Positions 54,255 through 63,776 of a DNA stretch of 64,000 nt are shown in pieces (the first letter of the stretch is position 1; each line of letters opens with the position of its first letter). Below the pieces are notes generated by a model. That model ran no database searches and was not told the origin of the DNA. It was given only the letters and a program-made list of their open reading frames with translations. The stretch spans positions 1,364,001 through 1,428,000 of the forward strand of contig NZ_JADFFM010000001.1 in assembly GCF_015221995.1 (NCBI RefSeq). The letters are read 5' to 3'. Both the position numbers and the translations under genes were made by a program. The stretch comes from Mucilaginibacter boryungensis. GTDB taxonomy: Bacteria; Bacteroidota; Bacteroidia; Sphingobacteriales; Sphingobacteriaceae.

Positions 54255-55178
54255 TTAATCAAACAAAGTCGGCCCTTTATCCCTGTCAATGAACGTAGGC
54301 CTCAATAAATTCAAGCCCAAAGCCTTATTCAGTTCATCACTTACATAATCAGCCAGCTCTGGCGAGTAGCGCTCATCATGCTGGTGCATAAAAAACCACA
54401 CGGATTGCAAGCCCTGGTCGGCCCAGCTTTTAATGCGGGTTACCCATTCATCAACACGCTTGTAATCGGTAGGATCAAGGCTGTTGCCAACAAAACGGAT
54501 AAACGCATGCGGAATGGGCAATTCCATATGCACACAATCGCGCCGGCCCGAAGCGTCAGTTATAACAGCGCCTATGCCCAATTCTTTCAGTGTATTGAAT
54601 AACAATTCACGTGTTTCGGTCACGGCATACCACTCTTTATGTCGTACCTCAACAAACACTGGTACATCTTTAGGTAAATGTTCCAAATAGGCTTTTAATT
54701 CAGGGAAACTTTTGGGCGTGTAGTTATCGCCCAATTGCAAAAATATAGGCCCTAATTTTTCGCCAAACGCCATAATTCCTTCATAAAACTGCGTGGTAAT
54801 ATCATCAGCATTCTTTAACCTTCGGATGTGGCTGATGCTCTGCGAAAACTTTGGACAAAATTTAAAGTTGGGGTTTACCGTCGCTTTTTCTTTCCATTTG
54901 GCAATAGTTTCGGGACCATAAACCTGATAAAAGGTGGCATTAAGTTCAATGCAATCAAAGTGTTTAACATATTCATCCAAAAAATTAGCGTCTTTGGTTT
55001 TAGGCGGATATATTTTGCCTACCCATTCCTTGCGGCCCCATTTGGCGCAGCCTACATGTACTTGCACAGTGCCACTACCTTTGGCAGCAGCCAATGTAGC
55101 TGTGGTTATAGCTGGGTCGGGGGGTAAAGAAAAATCGGTAAACGGTAGTTGTTCGGGAGCGATGCGGCCAAATTCCAT
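54255..55178 (-). CDS. DUF72-domain protein
   Basis: A 307-residue TIM-barrel-like protein of the DUF72/YecE family: VHVGCAKWGRKEWVGKIYPP near 37, HFDCIELNATFYQVYG near 72, FKFCPKFSQSISHIRRL near 106 and PVFVEVRHKEWY near 175. The biochemical function of the family is unknown. It stands alone on the minus strand, ending 6 bases from the palindromic repeat. Confidence 0.93.
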   Translation of the reverse strand: MEFGRIAPEQLPFTDFSLPPDPAITTATLAAAKGSGTVQVHVGCAKWGRKEWVGKIYPPKTKDANFLDEYVKHFDCIELNATFYQVYGPETIAKWKEKATVNPNFKFCPKFSQSISHIRRLKNADDITTQFYEGIMAFGEKLGPIFLQLGDNYTPKSFPELKAYLEHLPKDVPVFVEVRHKEWYAVTETRELLFNTLKELGIGAVITDASGRRDCVHMELPIPHAFIRFVGNSLDPTDYKRVDEWVTRIKSWADQGLQSVWFFMHQHDERYSPELADYVSDELNKALGLNLLRPTFIDRDKGPTLFD

Positions 55179-55268
55179 GGTAATAGTATTTAGTTCGAAA
55201 ATTAAGTAATATTTCGTTCAGATCACCGCTATTAAAAACTTTCGCATAATTTTTTCATGGGGTATCCC

Positions 55269-55314
55269 CGCAATCGTTTGCGTAGTTTTTTACCTGTTAG
55301 TATACACTAACGGG
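55269..55314 (+). promoter_or_regulatory. Two operator-like palindromes upstream of the GH28 gene
   Basis: CGCAATCGTTTGCG (55269-55282; 12 of 14 bases symmetric) is of the LacI/CRE type, and CCTGTTAGTATACACTAACGGG (55293-55314; 9 of 11 base pairs) is a second symmetric site. Both lie within 85 bases of the GH28 start, which suggests substrate control by regulators encoded elsewhere. Confidence 0.5.
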
Positions 55315-55350
55315 TTTTATTTTTAGCGTTATTTGGGATATATAAACCAA

Positions 55351-56988
55351 ATGATGAAGAAGAACCTGCTAAAATGGCCTGCTACAGCGGCGTTAGTTTC
55401 CCTGCTGTTTGTACACTATGCCAACGCCCAGCAATCCACCGGGCACGATATGGAATACTATATAACCCACGCGCCATTTAAAATGCCCGCGGTTACCGAG
55501 CCACATTTTAACAGCAAAATTTATAATATAAAAGATTACGGTGCGGTAGCTGATGGCCAAACGTTAAATACCGCCGCGTTTGAAAAGGCGATAACGGCCT
55601 GTAGTACAGGCGGCGGCGGTACGGTATTGATTCCGCCGGGATTATGGCTTACAGGGCCAATTGAACTGAAAAGTAATGTAAACCTGCATGCCGACCGTGG
55701 TGCGCTGATTACCTTCAGTACCGACCATACACTATACCCAATTGTTAATGGCAAAGCACAAACACTACTATCGGGAACCAAATTGGAAAATGTAGCTATT
55801 ACCGGCGAAGGCGTTTATGATGGCGGCGGTGAAACATGGCGCCCTTTGAAAAAAAGCAAAGCATCGCCAACACTTTGGTCGGATATGTTAAAGGCCGGCG
55901 GTGTTGTAAGTAAGGATGGCAGTATGCTTTGGCCTACAAAAGAAGCTATGGAAGGCGAGGAATACCTGAAAACCCTGAAAGGAAAAGCCAATCCAACCGC
56001 GCAGGATTACCTGCCCGCGCGCGACTTTCTGCGCCCTACTATGGTATCGGTACAAAACAGTAAGAATGTGCTGATTGACGGGCCGACATTTAAAAACTCG
56101 CCACAGTTTGCCTTGAATCCAAAGAACTGTACCAATATGATCATCCGTAATGTGACCATATTTAATGAATACTGGGCACAAAACGGTGACGCGATAGATC
56201 TGTCATCCTGCAAAAACTCGGTAGTGTACCGTTGTACTGTGCATGCGGGCGATGATGGCATCTGCATGAAATCGAGCGGTGGCAAAGGTGATGCGCTGAA
56301 TGATGCTGCGTTAAAAAACATTGTTATTGCCGATTGTATTGTTTATCATGCCCATGGTGGATTTGTGATAGGCAGCAATACCGATGGCGGTATGCAAAAT
56401 GTATACGTAACCAACTGTAATTTTGTAAATACCGATGTGGGTATCCGGGTAAAAAGCAGCCGTGGCCGCGGGGGACCGGTACGTGATATTTATATAGACA
56501 ATGTTTATATGCATGATATACTAAACGAAGCTGTTTTGTTCAGTACTTATTACGAGGATGAAAAACCTGCCCAACCCGGGCAAAAGTTTGAGGTAAACAG
56601 CAAAACCCCAATTTTCAGCGATTTTTATATCAGCCACGTTTATGGCAGTGGGGCAAAATCGGCTATATCTATTACGGGGCTGCCTGAGAGGCCGGTAAGC
56701 AAAATTCATTTCAGCGATGTAGTACTTTCAGCGACTAAACCGGTAGATATAACCGAGGCATCAACTATTACTATGGATAATGTGAAGATCCTATCGCCAC
56801 AAAAAACACTGATCACCGCGAATAACGCCTGGGATATCAGCCTGAAAAATATCAGCTTTGATGCCAATGTGAATACGTTGATCAACGCTACTGGCGAAAA
56901 AAGTAAAGGGATAACCGTATCGGATACCGATTTAAAGAATGTAAAAGTGGGGGCAGGTAGTGCAGCAGGAGCTGTTAAGGTAAAGTAA
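55351..56988 (+). CDS. Glycoside hydrolase family 28 (polygalacturonase), exported
   Basis: A 545-residue exported pectin-degrading enzyme with a right-handed beta-helix. ATG 55351 gives a proper signal peptide (cleavage near NAQ); the TTG at 55333 adds six residues without support. GH28 catalytic blocks are present: NGDAIDLSSC, HAGDDGICMKSS, a diverged HGGFVIGSNTDGG and IRVKSSRGRGG. The N-terminal KIYNIKDYGAVADGQTLNT is the pectate-lyase-superfamily opening. It would release galacturonate or rhamnogalacturonan fragments. Normal length for the bacterial type. Confidence 0.92.
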   Translation: MMKKNLLKWPATAALVSLLFVHYANAQQSTGHDMEYYITHAPFKMPAVTEPHFNSKIYNIKDYGAVADGQTLNTAAFEKAITACSTGGGGTVLIPPGLWLTGPIELKSNVNLHADRGALITFSTDHTLYPIVNGKAQTLLSGTKLENVAITGEGVYDGGGETWRPLKKSKASPTLWSDMLKAGGVVSKDGSMLWPTKEAMEGEEYLKTLKGKANPTAQDYLPARDFLRPTMVSVQNSKNVLIDGPTFKNSPQFALNPKNCTNMIIRNVTIFNEYWAQNGDAIDLSSCKNSVVYRCTVHAGDDGICMKSSGGKGDALNDAALKNIVIADCIVYHAHGGFVIGSNTDGGMQNVYVTNCNFVNTDVGIRVKSSRGRGGPVRDIYIDNVYMHDILNEAVLFSTYYEDEKPAQPGQKFEVNSKTPIFSDFYISHVYGSGAKSAISITGLPERPVSKIHFSDVVLSATKPVDITEASTITMDNVKILSPQKTLITANNAWDISLKNISFDANVNTLINATGEKSKGITVSDTDLKNVKVGAGSAAGAVKVK

Positions 56989-57011
56989 TAAAACCACCGC
57001 GGCATTGCGAT

Positions 57012-58634
57012 TTATATCAAACTCTGTCTGAAAGTAGGCATGCCGCGGCGTTTGGATGCTTGTTCATAGCCATAAGCCAGTTTAATCAGCTCGTGTTCGC
57101 TATAAGCTGTACCAATAAAGGACAATCCCATTGGCAAGCCCAGCACTTCGCCCATAGGCACCGTAATATGCGGATATCCGGCCATAGCGGCAGGCGACGA
57201 GAACGAAAAACCGGTATCATAATCGCCGTTGATCAGGTCTATGCAGCAGGCCAGGCCGTTGGTAGGGCCAACTATAGCTGATAGTTTATGTTTCTTTAAG
57301 ATGGTATCAATAGCGTTTCGCGATGTTTCTGTAGATTTTTTCAGGGCATCAAGGTATTCTTTGGTATTCAAATCGCCTTTGGTTTGTGCCAGTTCCAGCG
57401 TTTCCTGTTTAAAGAAAGGCATGGCATCATGGGCGTTTGCTTTATTAAAAGCAATTACATCGGCCAGAGATTTTACCTTCGCATTTGCACCGGCTAAGTA
57501 ATTGTTCACCCCATCTTTAAATTCATATAATAACACCTGGTATTCACCATCGCCAATTTCTTTTAATTGACTAAGCAGATCGATCTCTTTTACCTTAGCA
57601 CCTTTGCTTTTTAACACCTGTATCGCTTCGCGGAACAAGCTTACTACCGCCTCATTACCTTTCAAAAATGATTTTTCAATGCCTATGCGTTTACCGGCCA
57701 ACCCGGCGCTATCTAAAAACTTGGTGTAATCAGGCTGAGCTTGTCCTTTGCTGGTTAAGGTCGCCGCGTCTGTAGTGTCTATCCCCGCAAGGGTGGTCAG
57801 CAGTATCACCGCGTCTTTTACGGTGCGCGCCATTGGCCCGGCAGTGTCCTGAGTTTTAGAGATAGGAATAATGCCCGTGCGACTTAACAGGCCCACGGTT
57901 GGTTTAATGCCCACCAGGCCATTTACTGATGACGGTGATACTACCGAGCCATCCGTCTCCGTGCCTATGGCTACGGTGCATAAATTGGCTGCCGTTGCCG
58001 ATCCTGATCCCGAACTTGAACCGCTTGGGTTCCTGTTTAAAATATAGGGCATCCGGGTTTGTCCGCCACGGCTGCTCCATGCACTGGTTGACCGGTTACT
58101 ACGGAAATTAGCCCATTCGCTTAAATTGGTTTTGCCTATAATTACAGCACCGGCTTCTCTCAATTGGGTAATAATAAAGGCATCTTTAGCAGCAATATGC
58201 CCGTTCAGCGCTAATGCCCCAGCGGTGGTCATCATTTTGCCGGCTACATCAATGTTGTCTTTCACCAATACCGGGATACCATGCATAGCGCCGCGCACTT
58301 TACCGTTTTTGCGTTCTTTATCCATCGCATCGGCCATAGCCAGTGCATCGGGGTTCAGTTCTATGATCGAATTTAGTTTTGGCCCTTTTTTATCTATCGC
58401 CTCGATACGTTTCAGATATAGTTCGGTAATAGAACGCGAGGTGTAAGTACCCGCATTCATTTTTTCCTGTAACGTATCTATAGTGACTTCATTCAGTTCA
58501 AATTTGTCGTCGAAAACGACATCGTCCCCGCTTTCTTTTTTATCAGATGAAATTAAATTGCATGAGCCGCTTGCCACGGCGGTGATAGCCAAACCGGCTA
58601 ATGAACTATTTTTCAGGAAACTTCTTCTGTGCAT
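57012..58634 (-). CDS. Amidase-signature hydrolase, Tat-exported lipoprotein
   Basis: A 540-residue amidase with the Ser-cis-Ser-Lys triad: Lys125 in VLVKDNIDV, a serine of NPSGSSSGSGSA (residues 203-213) and Ser230 in ETDGSVV. The N-terminus has a twin-arginine motif (RRSFLK, residues 3-8) and a lipobox-like SGSC with Cys25, so it is probably exported folded and anchored by lipid. Family members hydrolyse diverse amides; the substrate is unknown. The stop lies 23 bases from the converging GH28 stop. Confidence 0.9.
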   Translation of the reverse strand: MHRRSFLKNSSLAGLAITAVASGSCNLISSDKKESGDDVVFDDKFELNEVTIDTLQEKMNAGTYTSRSITELYLKRIEAIDKKGPKLNSIIELNPDALAMADAMDKERKNGKVRGAMHGIPVLVKDNIDVAGKMMTTAGALALNGHIAAKDAFIITQLREAGAVIIGKTNLSEWANFRSNRSTSAWSSRGGQTRMPYILNRNPSGSSSGSGSATAANLCTVAIGTETDGSVVSPSSVNGLVGIKPTVGLLSRTGIIPISKTQDTAGPMARTVKDAVILLTTLAGIDTTDAATLTSKGQAQPDYTKFLDSAGLAGKRIGIEKSFLKGNEAVVSLFREAIQVLKSKGAKVKEIDLLSQLKEIGDGEYQVLLYEFKDGVNNYLAGANAKVKSLADVIAFNKANAHDAMPFFKQETLELAQTKGDLNTKEYLDALKKSTETSRNAIDTILKKHKLSAIVGPTNGLACCIDLINGDYDTGFSFSSPAAMAGYPHITVPMGEVLGLPMGLSFIGTAYSEHELIKLAYGYEQASKRRGMPTFRQSLI

Positions 58635-58728
58635 AATAGCAGATATATTTTAGCTAAATTTATGGATTTTCGGACATAATCCCTATACCGCACGCATCGT
58701 ATAACAAAAAATCATAATTGCTGGTGGA

Positions 58729-60006
58729 TTAATCTTCCATTTTAGAATACTTCCTGGTATCACCCATAGCTATATAAACCACCAGCGAAATAGCGATACA
58801 GGCGGTGACGTAATAATAAAACCATTCCTGATGACCGGCATTTTTAAAAAGGAGGGCAAAATATTCAGCAGTGCCGCCGAAAACAGAAACCGCTATAGCA
58901 TAGGGAAACCCCACGCCCAATGCGCGCACATGTACCGGAAACAATTCGGCTTTAACCACGGCATTAATAGAGGTATAACCGCTGACGATCAAAAGCGCCG
59001 CCATCAACAGCCAAAAAGCCAGGTTGGATTGGTGTGTACCGCTTAACGCCAGCATAATTGGTATAGTTAACAGGGTTCCCAAAACACCAAAAGCAATAAG
59101 TAAGGGTTTGCGCCCAATCTTATCAGATAGTAACCCAAATAAAGGTTGTATCAGCATAAACACCACCAGCGTAAGGGTTGATATTAGTGTAGCTGTATTC
59201 TTACTAAAGCCTGATGTAACCACCAAAAACTTTTGCATGTAGGTAGTGAATGTATAGAAAGCCACTGTACCTCCCAAGGTTAAACCAACAACAGTAAGTA
59301 CCGCTTTAGGGTGTTTGGCCAACGCTTTAAGTGTTCCGCGGTCGGCGTGGGTTACTTCATCTAATTTGGCCGATTCCTGCAAACTGCGGCGTAAATACAT
59401 TACGGTAACCGCTAAAAACGCGCCTATGGCGAAGGGGATACGCCAGCCCCACTGATGCAATTCTTTCTCGGTAAGGAAAACGCGCTGCAATAGCACCAAT
59501 ACGCCAAGCGCCAATAATTGACCCATGATCAATGTAACGTACTGAAAACTGGAGTAAAAGCCCCGGTGCTTTTTTGTGGCCATTTCACTGAGGTAAGTGG
59601 CGCTGGTACCATACTCGCCGCCGACACTCAGGCCCTGGATAATGCGGGCCAATACTAACACAATGGGCGCGGCAATGCCAATGGTTTTATAGCCCGGCAC
59701 TACCGCAATCATTAACGAGCCGACACTCATCAGCAATACCGATAGCGTGAGGGCGGCTTTGCGGCCCTTTTTATCGGCATAAGTGCCCATCAGCCAGCCA
59801 CCAACCGGGCGCATCAGGAAACCGATGGCAAAAATACCCGCACTGTTTAATAACTGCACCACCTGGTTATCCGAAGGGAAAAAGCTGCCTGCAAAGTATA
59901 GGGTGAAGGCCGAATATACATACCAATCGTACCACTCAACCAAATTCCCTAACGAGCCGCCAATAATTGACCAGATACGATGGGTGGTGGTTTGTTGTGC
60001 TTGCAT
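58729..60006 (-). CDS. MFS transporter, metabolite:H+ symporter (KgtP-like) family
   Basis: A 425-residue, 12-helix transporter. GSLGNLVEWYDWYVYSAF near residue 17 and FLMRPVGGWLMGTYADKKGRKAAL near 58-80 are signatures of the MHS branch, which imports organic acids such as 2-oxoglutarate or citrate, or osmolytes. GLSVGGEYGTSATYLSE follows. The substrate cannot be specified. It is divergent from the beta-lactamase gene with 92 bases between the starts. Confidence 0.92.
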   Translation of the reverse strand: MQAQQTTTHRIWSIIGGSLGNLVEWYDWYVYSAFTLYFAGSFFPSDNQVVQLLNSAGIFAIGFLMRPVGGWLMGTYADKKGRKAALTLSVLLMSVGSLMIAVVPGYKTIGIAAPIVLVLARIIQGLSVGGEYGTSATYLSEMATKKHRGFYSSFQYVTLIMGQLLALGVLVLLQRVFLTEKELHQWGWRIPFAIGAFLAVTVMYLRRSLQESAKLDEVTHADRGTLKALAKHPKAVLTVVGLTLGGTVAFYTFTTYMQKFLVVTSGFSKNTATLISTLTLVVFMLIQPLFGLLSDKIGRKPLLIAFGVLGTLLTIPIMLALSGTHQSNLAFWLLMAALLIVSGYTSINAVVKAELFPVHVRALGVGFPYAIAVSVFGGTAEYFALLFKNAGHQEWFYYYVTACIAISLVVYIAMGDTRKYSKMED

Positions 60007-60098
60007 GGAATGACAGATGTGTTAGGCTAAGATAGAATTTATAAGGTTTAAAATTACCCCCTAAGTTAAATCGTCGCCTAAAGTTGTTAGTTTTGGTT

Positions 60099-60989
60099 AT
60101 GCACAAATTATTATCTACGGCTCTTATTTTGCTAAGTTTATCAACCTTTACTGCTCATGCGCAACATATGCCATTACGGTCAGAAATTGACCGAATTGCC
60201 AAAGCATCAAGCGGGAAAGTAGGGGTGGCGATAAGCCTGCTGGAAAATAGCGATACCTTAACTTATCATAACCACGACCGCTATGTACTGCATAGCGTAG
60301 CCAAACTTGCTATAGCCATGGCTATGATGCACGAGATTGATCTGGGCCATTTTAAACTTGGCCAGCAGATACACATTACTAAAGCCGATCTACCGCCAAC
60401 TTATAGTCCGCTACGCGATAAATATCCTGATGGGAATGTTGATGTACCGTTGGAAATGTTGCTGACCTATATGGTTTCGCTAAGTGATAACAACGCCTGC
60501 GATATTTTAATGAAGCAATTGGGCGGTGCGCAACCCATAGAGAACTTTATACATGGCCTGGGTATTAACCCAATTGCCATTAAAGCAACCGAAGCGCAGA
60601 TGGCAGCGGCCTGGCCGGTGCAGTATACTAACTGGTGCCAGCCGTATACACAAATACAATTACTGGGATTGATTTATCATGGTGGGCCTTTATCTAAAAA
60701 AAGCAATGAATTTTTGATGCGCATTTTGCTGGCCACATCAACCGGGCCAAAACGTTTAAAAGGCCTGCTGCCTGCCAGCACGCCTGTGGCCCACAAAACC
60801 GGTACATCGGGTACCAATGATAAGGGCCTGAGTGCAGCTACTAATGATGTTGGGATAATTATCCTACCCAATGGCCATCACCTTGCCGTGGCTGTTTTTA
60901 TTACCGATTCTTATGATCCTATTACCACACGCGAATTGGTTATTGCCCGGATTGCAAAAGCCGCGTACGATGAATTTGTAAAGAAGTAA
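60099..60989 (+). CDS. Class A beta-lactamase, subclass A2-like, exported
   Basis: A 296-residue serine beta-lactamase. ATG 60099 gives a signal peptide (cleavage near AHAQ, residue 22); the TTG at 60084 is not needed. Active-site motifs are complete: Ser66-x-x-Lys69 (SVAK), Ser129-Asp130-Asn131 (SDN), Glu165 in the omega-loop region and Lys233-Thr-Gly (KTG). The pattern resembles the A2 group of Bacteroidota. It should hydrolyse penicillins or cephalosporins in the periplasm. No regulator gene is adjacent. Confidence 0.93.
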   Translation: MHKLLSTALILLSLSTFTAHAQHMPLRSEIDRIAKASSGKVGVAISLLENSDTLTYHNHDRYVLHSVAKLAIAMAMMHEIDLGHFKLGQQIHITKADLPPTYSPLRDKYPDGNVDVPLEMLLTYMVSLSDNNACDILMKQLGGAQPIENFIHGLGINPIAIKATEAQMAAAWPVQYTNWCQPYTQIQLLGLIYHGGPLSKKSNEFLMRILLATSTGPKRLKGLLPASTPVAHKTGTSGTNDKGLSAATNDVGIIILPNGHHLAVAVFITDSYDPITTRELVIARIAKAAYDEFVKK

Positions 60990-61103
60990 CACTCCCCTGT
61001 GATTTTTAGCTTTTGCCCGATGATGACAGTTTGCAAGGCTTTGGTAAGATCGGGGATAATAATTTATTCATAAACAGCGTAATACCTATTATAAAGGTAA
61101 TGA

Positions 61104-61790
61104 TTAATGGGATACCAGCCCGGATACTACGTTGATGCTTAACGCTAATATGGCAGTATTAAACGCAAAGGCTATAAGGCCGTGGATCAATGCCAGGCGA
61201 CGTATGCGGCGGGATGATATCTCTACATCTGATACCTGGAAAGTGGTGCCTAAAACGAAAGAAAAATACACGAAATCAAGATAATCAGGCTCTTCACCGC
61301 CGGGGAAATCTAAGCCGCCTAAAGGCTTTTTACCAGCGCCATCGGGGTTGGTGCTATAAAACATGTGCGCATAGCGCATACTAAAAATGGTATGTACCAG
61401 CCACCATGATACCACAACCGATATCATACTTAATATCACATGCCCGGTAATTTGTGCTTGTGAAAGCTGTTTATCGGATTTAAGCAAAAACAAAATGGAT
61501 ACTAAACTTACTAATGCCGCGCCTATTACAAATATAAAAATAAGTGTACGGCTGGAATCTTCTATCCGGGCAACATTGCGTACTTCTTTAGGGTGGCAAG
61601 TAAATATCAATATCCAATCCATAATAATGACGCTTAACGCGAACGACGACCATGTTAAAAGCACTACGCCTATAGTAGACAGTGATGTACGGATAAAAAA
61701 GAATGTAATGACGGCGACTACCAGCGATATATAAAAGCGGTAGTGGGCATCCATAGTAAATAATGCGTGGCGGGTAGGGGCTTTGGTCAT
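61104..61790 (-). CDS. DUF1345 membrane protein
   Basis: A 228-residue protein with five to six membrane helices. Segments WWLVHTIFSMRYAHMFY and GLDFPGGEEPDYLDFVYFSFVLGTTFQVSDVEISSRRIRR match the DUF1345 family. The latter block contains the TxxVSD-like pore-loop motif that recalls ion channels, but the function is unknown. Single gene on the minus strand. Confidence 0.9.
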   Translation of the reverse strand: MTKAPTRHALFTMDAHYRFYISLVVAVITFFFIRTSLSTIGVVLLTWSSFALSVIIMDWILIFTCHPKEVRNVARIEDSSRTLIFIFVIGAALVSLVSILFLLKSDKQLSQAQITGHVILSMISVVVSWWLVHTIFSMRYAHMFYSTNPDGAGKKPLGGLDFPGGEEPDYLDFVYFSFVLGTTFQVSDVEISSRRIRRLALIHGLIAFAFNTAILALSINVVSGLVSH

Positions 61791-61885
61791 GAGCAGATAG
61801 TCATGGTAAATAGTTCACAGATTATGGTTATAAAGATAAGTGTTTTAGTTAACCCGAAACTATGAACTATTGTTACAATAGTATA

Positions 61886-62092
61886 TTAAAAATCATCTTC
61901 ATCTACAATATGTGCTACACGGCCAACCTGCCCGTCTTCTAATTGGACTTTTATGCCGCGGGAATGGTAGGCTGCGCTGGTAAGCAGGCGTTTTACAAAA
62001 CCACGTGTAAGGGTGCCGGTACGCTGGTCTTTTTTTAGGATGATGTCAACCTCTAATCCCGGATATATGTCTTTTCTGTTTTGGCCGTTCAT
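61886..62092 (-). CDS. YwbE-family small protein
   Basis: A 68-residue protein: MNGQNRKDIYPGLEVDIILKKDQRTGTLTRGFVKRLLT fits the YwbE family (about 60-70 residues, mostly beta). The family has no assigned function. Next to it, 97 bases upstream, is a divergent XRE regulator. Confidence 0.88.
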   Translation of the reverse strand: MNGQNRKDIYPGLEVDIILKKDQRTGTLTRGFVKRLLTSAAYHSRGIKVQLEDGQVGRVAHIVDEDDF

Positions 62093-62189
62093 GGTTATTC
62101 GTATATATTGTAGTTAATTTCCCAAATGTCATAAAAATGACGCAAACAAGTTTTAGGAAAATAACTTAGGTGCTACTTTACTTTGTGTT

Positions 62190-62792
62190 ATGGAAAAAAA
62201 TATACTCGGCACTAAAATAAAATTGCTGCGCAATGGCAAAGGCTATTCGCAGGAGTATCTGTCCGACCTGGCACAATTAAGTTTGCGCACGGTACAACGT
62301 ATAGAGAATGGCGAAACCGAGGCCCGGGGCGATACACTTAACCGGCTGGCAAAGGCTTTGGAAGTTGGAATAGACGAATTGATAAGTGTAGAGCCATCAA
62401 TAAGTAGCAATGGCTATATTGCTTTAATGTGCCTTTCGGCATTAGCCTCCTGCTTTGTTTATTTTCCATTTTTAGGTTTGATAATTCCATTAATACTATG
62501 GTTGGCTAAAAAAGATACGCAACCTGATATCAATAACGCAGGAAAGAGAATATTGAATTTTCAGCTGACCTGGACTATTGCTTTCCTGATCTGGGTAGTT
62601 TTTATCATATTTTTTAGCAGCAGGCTATTTAGCTCACTGTCACCCGACATAGGTTTAGGATTACCCGAACTTCTATTGCTATCTATTATAATATTTCCAT
62701 TTTATAACATGGTAATGGCTATCATTAATACCGTACGGGTATTAATGCATAAAGAGGTGAAATATTGGCCAGTGATCAGGTTTATCAGGTAA
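62190..62792 (+). CDS. XRE-type HTH regulator fused to membrane helices
   Basis: A 200-residue protein. Residues 5-65 form a lambda-repressor-like HTH (KIKLLRNGKGYSQEYLSDLAQLSLRTVQRIENGE). The rest carries about three to four hydrophobic segments (LMCLSALASCFVYFPFLGLIIPLILWL, LTWTIAFLIWVVFIIFF, LLLLSIIIFPFYNMVMAI), so it is probably membrane-anchored. Such HTH plus DUF4870-like fusions are frequent in Bacteroidota; their signals are unknown. Confidence 0.88.
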   Translation: MEKNILGTKIKLLRNGKGYSQEYLSDLAQLSLRTVQRIENGETEARGDTLNRLAKALEVGIDELISVEPSISSNGYIALMCLSALASCFVYFPFLGLIIPLILWLAKKDTQPDINNAGKRILNFQLTWTIAFLIWVVFIIFFSSRLFSSLSPDIGLGLPELLLLSIIIFPFYNMVMAIINTVRVLMHKEVKYWPVIRFIR

Positions 62793-62853
62793 CACTTAAT
62801 TGTCCGTTAGCTATTGGTTTCAGCTGCAATAAGGTTATCAAAACACGTTGTAT

Positions 62854-63708
62854 TTAAGCCGGGACCAATGCCCACGTTTCACGTATCCGGCCCATATTGG
62901 CTGCTTGTTGCGACAATTCATCAATAATATCCGGCGATAGGTATTTCAGAGACGATAACTGTCCCTGTATGCCATCTGCTTTTTTGTGAATTTTTAAGCC
63001 TTGTTCTGCAAAAAAAGCTTCAGCTTGTTCAAAAGACTCAAACTTGTTTTCTTCAACATTATGCGATCTAAGGAATTGACTGAACTGATCGGAAGCCGTC
63101 CGCACCCCATCTATCCTGATATAGATGTCCGCTGTTATCCAATATCCGCCACGTTCTGTTAAAACCTGCCGTATTATATGGCATAGCTGTTTTTTTTCTT
63201 CTGTATTAAAATAAACCAGCAAACCTTCATTTAAAATAGTTAGCGGTCCGGGAGGGAAGTGACTGATGGTTTCAGTAACGCTCGCCTCGTCGAGCGCGTT
63301 CATAGGCATCACTAACAATTCACCTTGTAAATCAAGTGAGCGGTTTGCGATCAGGTCATTAATAATATCGTTCTTATCTTCAATTACACCGGGCAGGTCT
63401 GTATCTATAAAGGTAACCTGGGGATAATGCAAAGCACGATCTAACCCACGGAAGGAAAAGCCTGAGGATATTTCTAATATATTATCCCCTCCAAGGGACT
63501 CCAACAAATTGTTTACTGCTTTATAACGCGCCTCGAAATGGATCAGGCGTTTTAAGAACGTAGTGTCTTGGCCTTTTTTGTCTAAAGCTGCATCTGCGCC
63601 GTGGCCCCAAACCAGCTTAACTGCATCTGCCATGAAAGGGATATCGGTGAGGCCTTTCATTAATAACAAACCTTTAGCCGAGGGGCTTATTGAACTATAA
63701 TCGCGCAT
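62854..63708 (-). CDS. SAM-dependent methyltransferase, LCMT/Ppm1-like
   Basis: A 284-residue class I methyltransferase of the leucine carboxyl methyltransferase-like family: FLKRLIHFEARYKAVNNLLESLGGDNILEISSGFSFRG near 50-85 has the SAM-binding loop, VTFIDTDLPGVIEDK near 95 the acidic residue, and GPLTILNEGLLVYF near 152 motif IV. Bacterial members often act on small secondary metabolites; the substrate is unknown here. Complete at both ends. Confidence 0.88.
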   Translation of the reverse strand: MRDYSSISPSAKGLLLMKGLTDIPFMADAVKLVWGHGADAALDKKGQDTTFLKRLIHFEARYKAVNNLLESLGGDNILEISSGFSFRGLDRALHYPQVTFIDTDLPGVIEDKNDIINDLIANRSLDLQGELLVMPMNALDEASVTETISHFPPGPLTILNEGLLVYFNTEEKKQLCHIIRQVLTERGGYWITADIYIRIDGVRTASDQFSQFLRSHNVEENKFESFEQAEAFFAEQGLKIHKKADGIQGQLSSLKYLSPDIIDELSQQAANMGRIRETWALVPA

Positions 63709-63776
63709 ACCAGAGATTAAATAACAGTTTTAGATAACGTTTTTATTATTAAAGCAATACCGCTTTTTGAGACCTT

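Noticed and set aside
57002-57053. CCGCGGCAT inverted repeat between the GH28 and amidase stops as a terminator
   Set aside because: One arm is coding sequence of the amidase end, the loop is over 30 bases long, and no T run follows.
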